NCBI GenBank assembly: GCA_017553025.1
Contig: JAFZNF010000169.1
Span: forward strand, 1 to 8,651
Source of the DNA: Clostridia bacterium
Lineage (GTDB): Bacteria > Bacillota_A > Clostridia > UBA1381
DNA: 8,651 nt
Direction: 5' to 3'
Shown: positions 6,543-8,651 of the stretch, piece by piece
Position numbering within the stretch: position 1 is the first letter of the stretch
How the letters are laid out: each line of letters opens with the position of its first letter
Notes under the pieces: generated by a model
Database searches by the model: none
The model's input: only the letters and a program-made list of their open reading frames with translations
Told to the model about the DNA's origin: nothing
Made by a program: the position numbers and the translations under genes

Positions 6543-6687
6543 GTATTAAAATACATAAAGTGTCGAGAGGTAGGATTAGTGCAGAAAATTACTGCAATTA
6601 GCCTATGGATAAAAGGATAGAAAACGCTTGATTTTCTCTCATAATCTAACCTGTATGACAGAAAATTTAAGAAAGGAGAGATTTCAA
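6543..6687 (+). promoter_or_regulatory. long 5' leader of the secreted-protein operon, possible structured RNA
   Basis: The predicted leader is about 145 nt. It holds several short complementary segments: TGCAG with CTGCA around a 7-base loop (about 6580-6596), flanked by TAGG and CCTA. AGAAAA (6619-6624) pairs with TTTTCT (6632-6637), and GAGAG near 6565 could pair with CTCTC near 6636-6640. AAAGGAG at 6672-6678 is the ribosome binding site. I do not recognise a known riboswitch class, and the pairings are short. Confidence 0.3.
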
Positions 6688-7281
6688 ATGAAAAATCAAA
6701 AGAAAACGTTGGCAGTTGTTACGGCAATAGCAGCTCTAACAGCGTCTGTTCCTGCTTTTGCAGAGACAACAAAAGAGATGGAAAACGGTGCAAATATGGT
6801 AAGCAGTAACTTTGACGAAAAAACTTTCGAGGTTACCGCTACCGTTGATGAAGCCGACATAGACGGCGGTGAGATGTCTTTTGTTGTATTAGACTACGAT
6901 GCTGATGAAAATAATGTTGCGGCGGAAGATATTCTTTTTATCGACCAGCACTCAAGTACCGAGGGAGCGACTTTTGCAGGAAAGATCAACCGCTATAATT
7001 TAGACGAACTGCCTGTAGGCGACTATAAGGTTAAGATCGGCTATAACAGCAAAGCGGCAGGAAAATTCACAATAGCCGTAGCCACCTTGCAAGTACAACC
7101 GGCAAGCACAGGAAAGACTATTGAATTTATATGGGGCGATATCACAGGCGATGATGCTGTTGACGGCGATGATGCTTTGGCGGCATTGTTAAAATACATA
7201 GGAAAGTCACCCGCGTATACTGTTAAAGGTGAGTCTATTGCAGTGGGTGCTACGGTTGAGGCTGTAATAGCGGCTGAATAG
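6688..7281 (+). CDS. secreted protein with one dockerin-like calcium loop
   Basis: The 197-residue protein starts with a classic signal peptide: KNQKK, a hydrophobic core, and a likely cut after AFA at residue 25. Residues about 40-137 look like one beta-sandwich domain, with alternating hydrophobic residues and phrases such as LPVGDYKVKIGY (109-120). Near the C-terminus, residues 151-162 (in GDITGDDAVDGDDALAALLKYI, cited by its key positions) carry acidic or hydroxyl residues at loop positions 1, 3, 5, 9 and 12 (D151, T153, D155, D159, D162). A hydrophobic helix (A163-I171) follows. This is the F-hand pattern of a dockerin, but there is one repeat where true dockerins have two. ATG 6688 is chosen because the signal peptide begins there and AAAGGAG lies 9 bases upstream. 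A 27-base gap separates it from the next secreted protein, so the two are probably co-transcribed. The binding partner is unknown. Confidence 0.85.
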   Translation: MKNQKKTLAVVTAIAALTASVPAFAETTKEMENGANMVSSNFDEKTFEVTATVDEADIDGGEMSFVVLDYDADENNVAAEDILFIDQHSSTEGATFAGKINRYNLDELPVGDYKVKIGYNSKAAGKFTIAVATLQVQPASTGKTIEFIWGDITGDDAVDGDDALAALLKYIGKSPAYTVKGESIAVGATVEAVIAAE

Positions 7282-7308
7282 AAAAAAACGAGAAAAGAGG
7301 AGATATAA

Positions 7309-8517
7309 ATGAAAAAAATCATTTCTTTGGTTTCTGCAGTTGCAATTGTTGCTGCGTGCTTTACATCTTTAACATTTGCTGCTGCAAAGCCAACTATGAA
7401 GATTGAGGCTGAAAAAGTTACTGATTTTAGTGGTAAACTTGCAGAATATGCTGATGCAGGAGAAGACGGATTTGAGGTTTGGTTGCTTAAGTTTATAGGA
7501 ACAGGTATTGATTTGACAACAACTACATCAGGGACATTGAAGAAGCTTAATGGTGACAGCATTACAGGCTATGGTCTTAACTTTGATGCTGTATGCGACT
7601 TGGAAGTTGGAGACGCATGGAATGCTGAATATCTTACTGATTTGGTTGGCTCTCTACCTTCTGCCGAAGGTTGGACGGGAAACCATTATGGAGCGGCTGT
7701 TTCTGGCACAAATCCTATCTACCCAGCAAAAAAGACAGCCCATGACGGATCTCTTGATGAAGAAGTTGTTCTGTATCAGATGGTATTCTTAGTACAGCCA
7801 GACAGTCCTGCCGTTTTAACGTTTGGGGATTGTTACATTAACGTAGGAGACTTTGATGACAATAATTTAGATGAAACAGAATCAGCGGCATATAAAACAT
7901 CAGATGGTTCATTGGTTCTTTCTACATCATCTATAACATTGCCGAAGCCTGATGATACAAAACCTGTTACAGGCGTAACGCTTGACAAGAGCGAGCTTAA
8001 GCTGAAAGTTGGCGGAACATATGATTTGGCAGAAACAGTTGAGCCAACAGAGGCTACAGACAAGAGTGTAACATATTCTTCAAGCAACCCAGCAGTTGCA
8101 ACAGTTAATGAAACCACAGGTTTTGTAACAGCAGTTGCAGTAGGTACAGCTACTATCACAGTAACAACAAAAGACGGCAACAAGACAGCTGACTGTGCAG
8201 TTACAGTTTATAATGACGTAGCACCTAAAGCAGAAGACGCTAAGATAATAGACAGTACAATTGACGATCTTAAGGACGTAGACGGCAAAGACGTAACAAT
8301 TGACCCATCAAGAAGTTACGGCGCTGCTAAGTTTGAAAATGTTGACTTAGGCGCGTATAATTACAAGATAGTTGCAACAGCTGCAGGCGGCAATGAGGAA
8401 GAGTTTGAAATTGCTGACGGTGACCTTGAAGTATCAGGTACAGCAAGCTTTATTGCGATTGTATGGAGTGCTAAACGCACAATTGCGAGCGTTGTATTGA
8501 GAGCATTTAATAACTAA
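7309..8517 (+). CDS. secreted protein with bacterial Ig-like (Big_2) domain
   Basis: This is a 402-residue exported protein of unknown role. A signal peptide (KKI, then a hydrophobic core, likely cut after TFA at residue 24) leads into a beta-rich N-terminal domain, about 28-210. That domain contains GYGLNFDAVCDL (87-98) and a late strand pair LYQMVFLVQPDSPAVLTF (155-172), and ends with SDGSLVL. Its outline is somewhat like a cohesin or carbohydrate-binding beta-sandwich, but I cannot assign it. Residues about 219-301 are a clear Big_2 domain: VTGVTLDKSELKLKVGGTYDL opens it (positions 220-240), followed by EPTEATDKSVTYSSSNPAVATV and the late GTATITVT motif (279-286). Residues 305-402 form a third, unrecognised beta-rich region. 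There is no LPXTG, SLH or other anchor. AGAGGAG at 7296-7302 lies 6 bases before the ATG. Codon use favours GCA, GCT and ACA, unlike the housekeeping genes upstream. Confidence 0.88.
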   Translation: MKKIISLVSAVAIVAACFTSLTFAAAKPTMKIEAEKVTDFSGKLAEYADAGEDGFEVWLLKFIGTGIDLTTTTSGTLKKLNGDSITGYGLNFDAVCDLEVGDAWNAEYLTDLVGSLPSAEGWTGNHYGAAVSGTNPIYPAKKTAHDGSLDEEVVLYQMVFLVQPDSPAVLTFGDCYINVGDFDDNNLDETESAAYKTSDGSLVLSTSSITLPKPDDTKPVTGVTLDKSELKLKVGGTYDLAETVEPTEATDKSVTYSSSNPAVATVNETTGFVTAVAVGTATITVTTKDGNKTADCAVTVYNDVAPKAEDAKIIDSTIDDLKDVDGKDVTIDPSRSYGAAKFENVDLGAYNYKIVATAAGGNEEEFEIADGDLEVSGTASFIAIVWSAKRTIASVVLRAFNN

Positions 8518-8549
8518 GAAGTTGATTTTAAGAAAGGAAGTAGAATAGA

Positions 8550-8651
8550 ATGAAAAAGTACAATAAACCTGTTGTTGAAATCAACGGCTTTGAAGTTGAA
8601 GATGTGATTACTGTAAGCAGTCTGTTTACAGGCTATGGAGAACAACAAAAA
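8550..8651 (+). CDS. start of a short peptide gene, 3' end outside the window
   Basis: An ATG at 8550 with AAAGGA at 8533-8538, 9 bases upstream, opens a frame that stays open for 34 codons to the window edge. The visible peptide begins MKKYNKPVVEINGFEVEDV, then ITVSSLFTGYGEQQK. It has no signal peptide or membrane segment and is mildly acidic after the first residues. I recall short clostridial proteins of the form KKY-x-KP-x-(V/I)-E-(V/I)...FE-x-(E/A)D-(V/I)-I-T-x-S with no assigned function, often annotated only as hypothetical; this is from memory. It lies 32 bases after the Big_2 protein stop with no terminator between, so it is probably the third gene of that operon. Confidence 0.6.
   Translation, partial: MKKYNKPVVEINGFEVEDVITVSSLFTGYGEQQK

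Larger units (their letters stand above)
6413..6687 (+). other. A-rich intergenic stretch with promoter and leader, no supported gene
   Basis: Together with the repeat before it, this makes about 400 bases between the RNase H stop and the next coding start. Its first part is A-rich and contains a small hairpin (6461-6475). A promoter follows at 6508-6536, and the rest is a probable untranslated leader. A frame open from within the repeat to a TAG at 6618-6620 exists, with its only ATG in a plausible place at 6456, but it has no properly spaced ribosome binding site and no recognisable protein character. Confidence 0.6.

Noticed and set aside
6456..6620. 54-codon frame beginning MPVQYAQKIF in the intergenic stretch
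   Set aside because: The only AAGGA lies 2 bases before the ATG, too close; the composition follows the A-rich DNA, and the downstream operon's promoter lies inside it. A stop-free frame of this length in AT-rich, TAG-poor DNA is plausible by chance.
6628..6687. Upstream in-frame TTG start for the dockerin-like secreted protein
   Set aside because: It would bury the signal peptide behind 20 extra residues; ATG 6688 has a normal ribosome binding site and begins a classic signal sequence.

Overview
The window looks like chromosomal DNA from an uncultured, probably gut-dwelling member of the Clostridia (Bacillota). The evidence is strong AGGAGG-type ribosome binding sites, good sigma-A promoters, the polA-coaE-lytic transglycosylase gene order, an RNase H with an N-terminal viroplasmin-like domain, and a dockerin-like secreted protein. 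I cannot name a genus from sequence alone.

Layout. Bases 1-4097 are a tight housekeeping run on the + strand: polA (5' end outside the window), coaE (14-base overlap with polA), a membrane-anchored lytic transglycosylase (ATGA overlap with coaE) and uppP (2 bases after the previous stop). They serve DNA repair, the last step of CoA synthesis, and peptidoglycan turnover and lipid-carrier recycling. Bases 4107-5599 are a self-contained transcription unit: an extended -10 promoter, two related single-pass membrane proteins of unknown function, and a rho-independent terminator. Each protein carries three degenerate copies of a repeat of about 38 residues, predicted to lie outside the membrane. 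The second also has a striking N-terminal helix built from four 11-residue units.

Bases 5614-6412 hold an RNase H gene bracketed by two direct copies of a palindrome-rich intergenic repeat. Each copy contains a 50-base tandem duplication. The end of the upstream copy supplies the ribosome binding site of the RNase H gene. Bases 6413-6687 are a gene-poor stretch with a clear promoter (TTGAAA, 17 bases, TATACT) and a leader of about 145 nt.

Bases 6688-8651 appear to be one operon: a small secreted protein ending in a single dockerin-like calcium loop, a larger secreted protein with a bacterial Ig-like (Big_2) domain, and the start of a short peptide gene that runs off the window. Codon use here differs visibly from the housekeeping block (more GCA/GCT and ACA, less GCG and ACG). 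This fits either high expression or a different history.

The parts most likely to be undescribed are the paralogous repeat-bearing membrane pair, the repeat that doubles as a ribosome binding site, and the secreted operon with its short terminal peptide.
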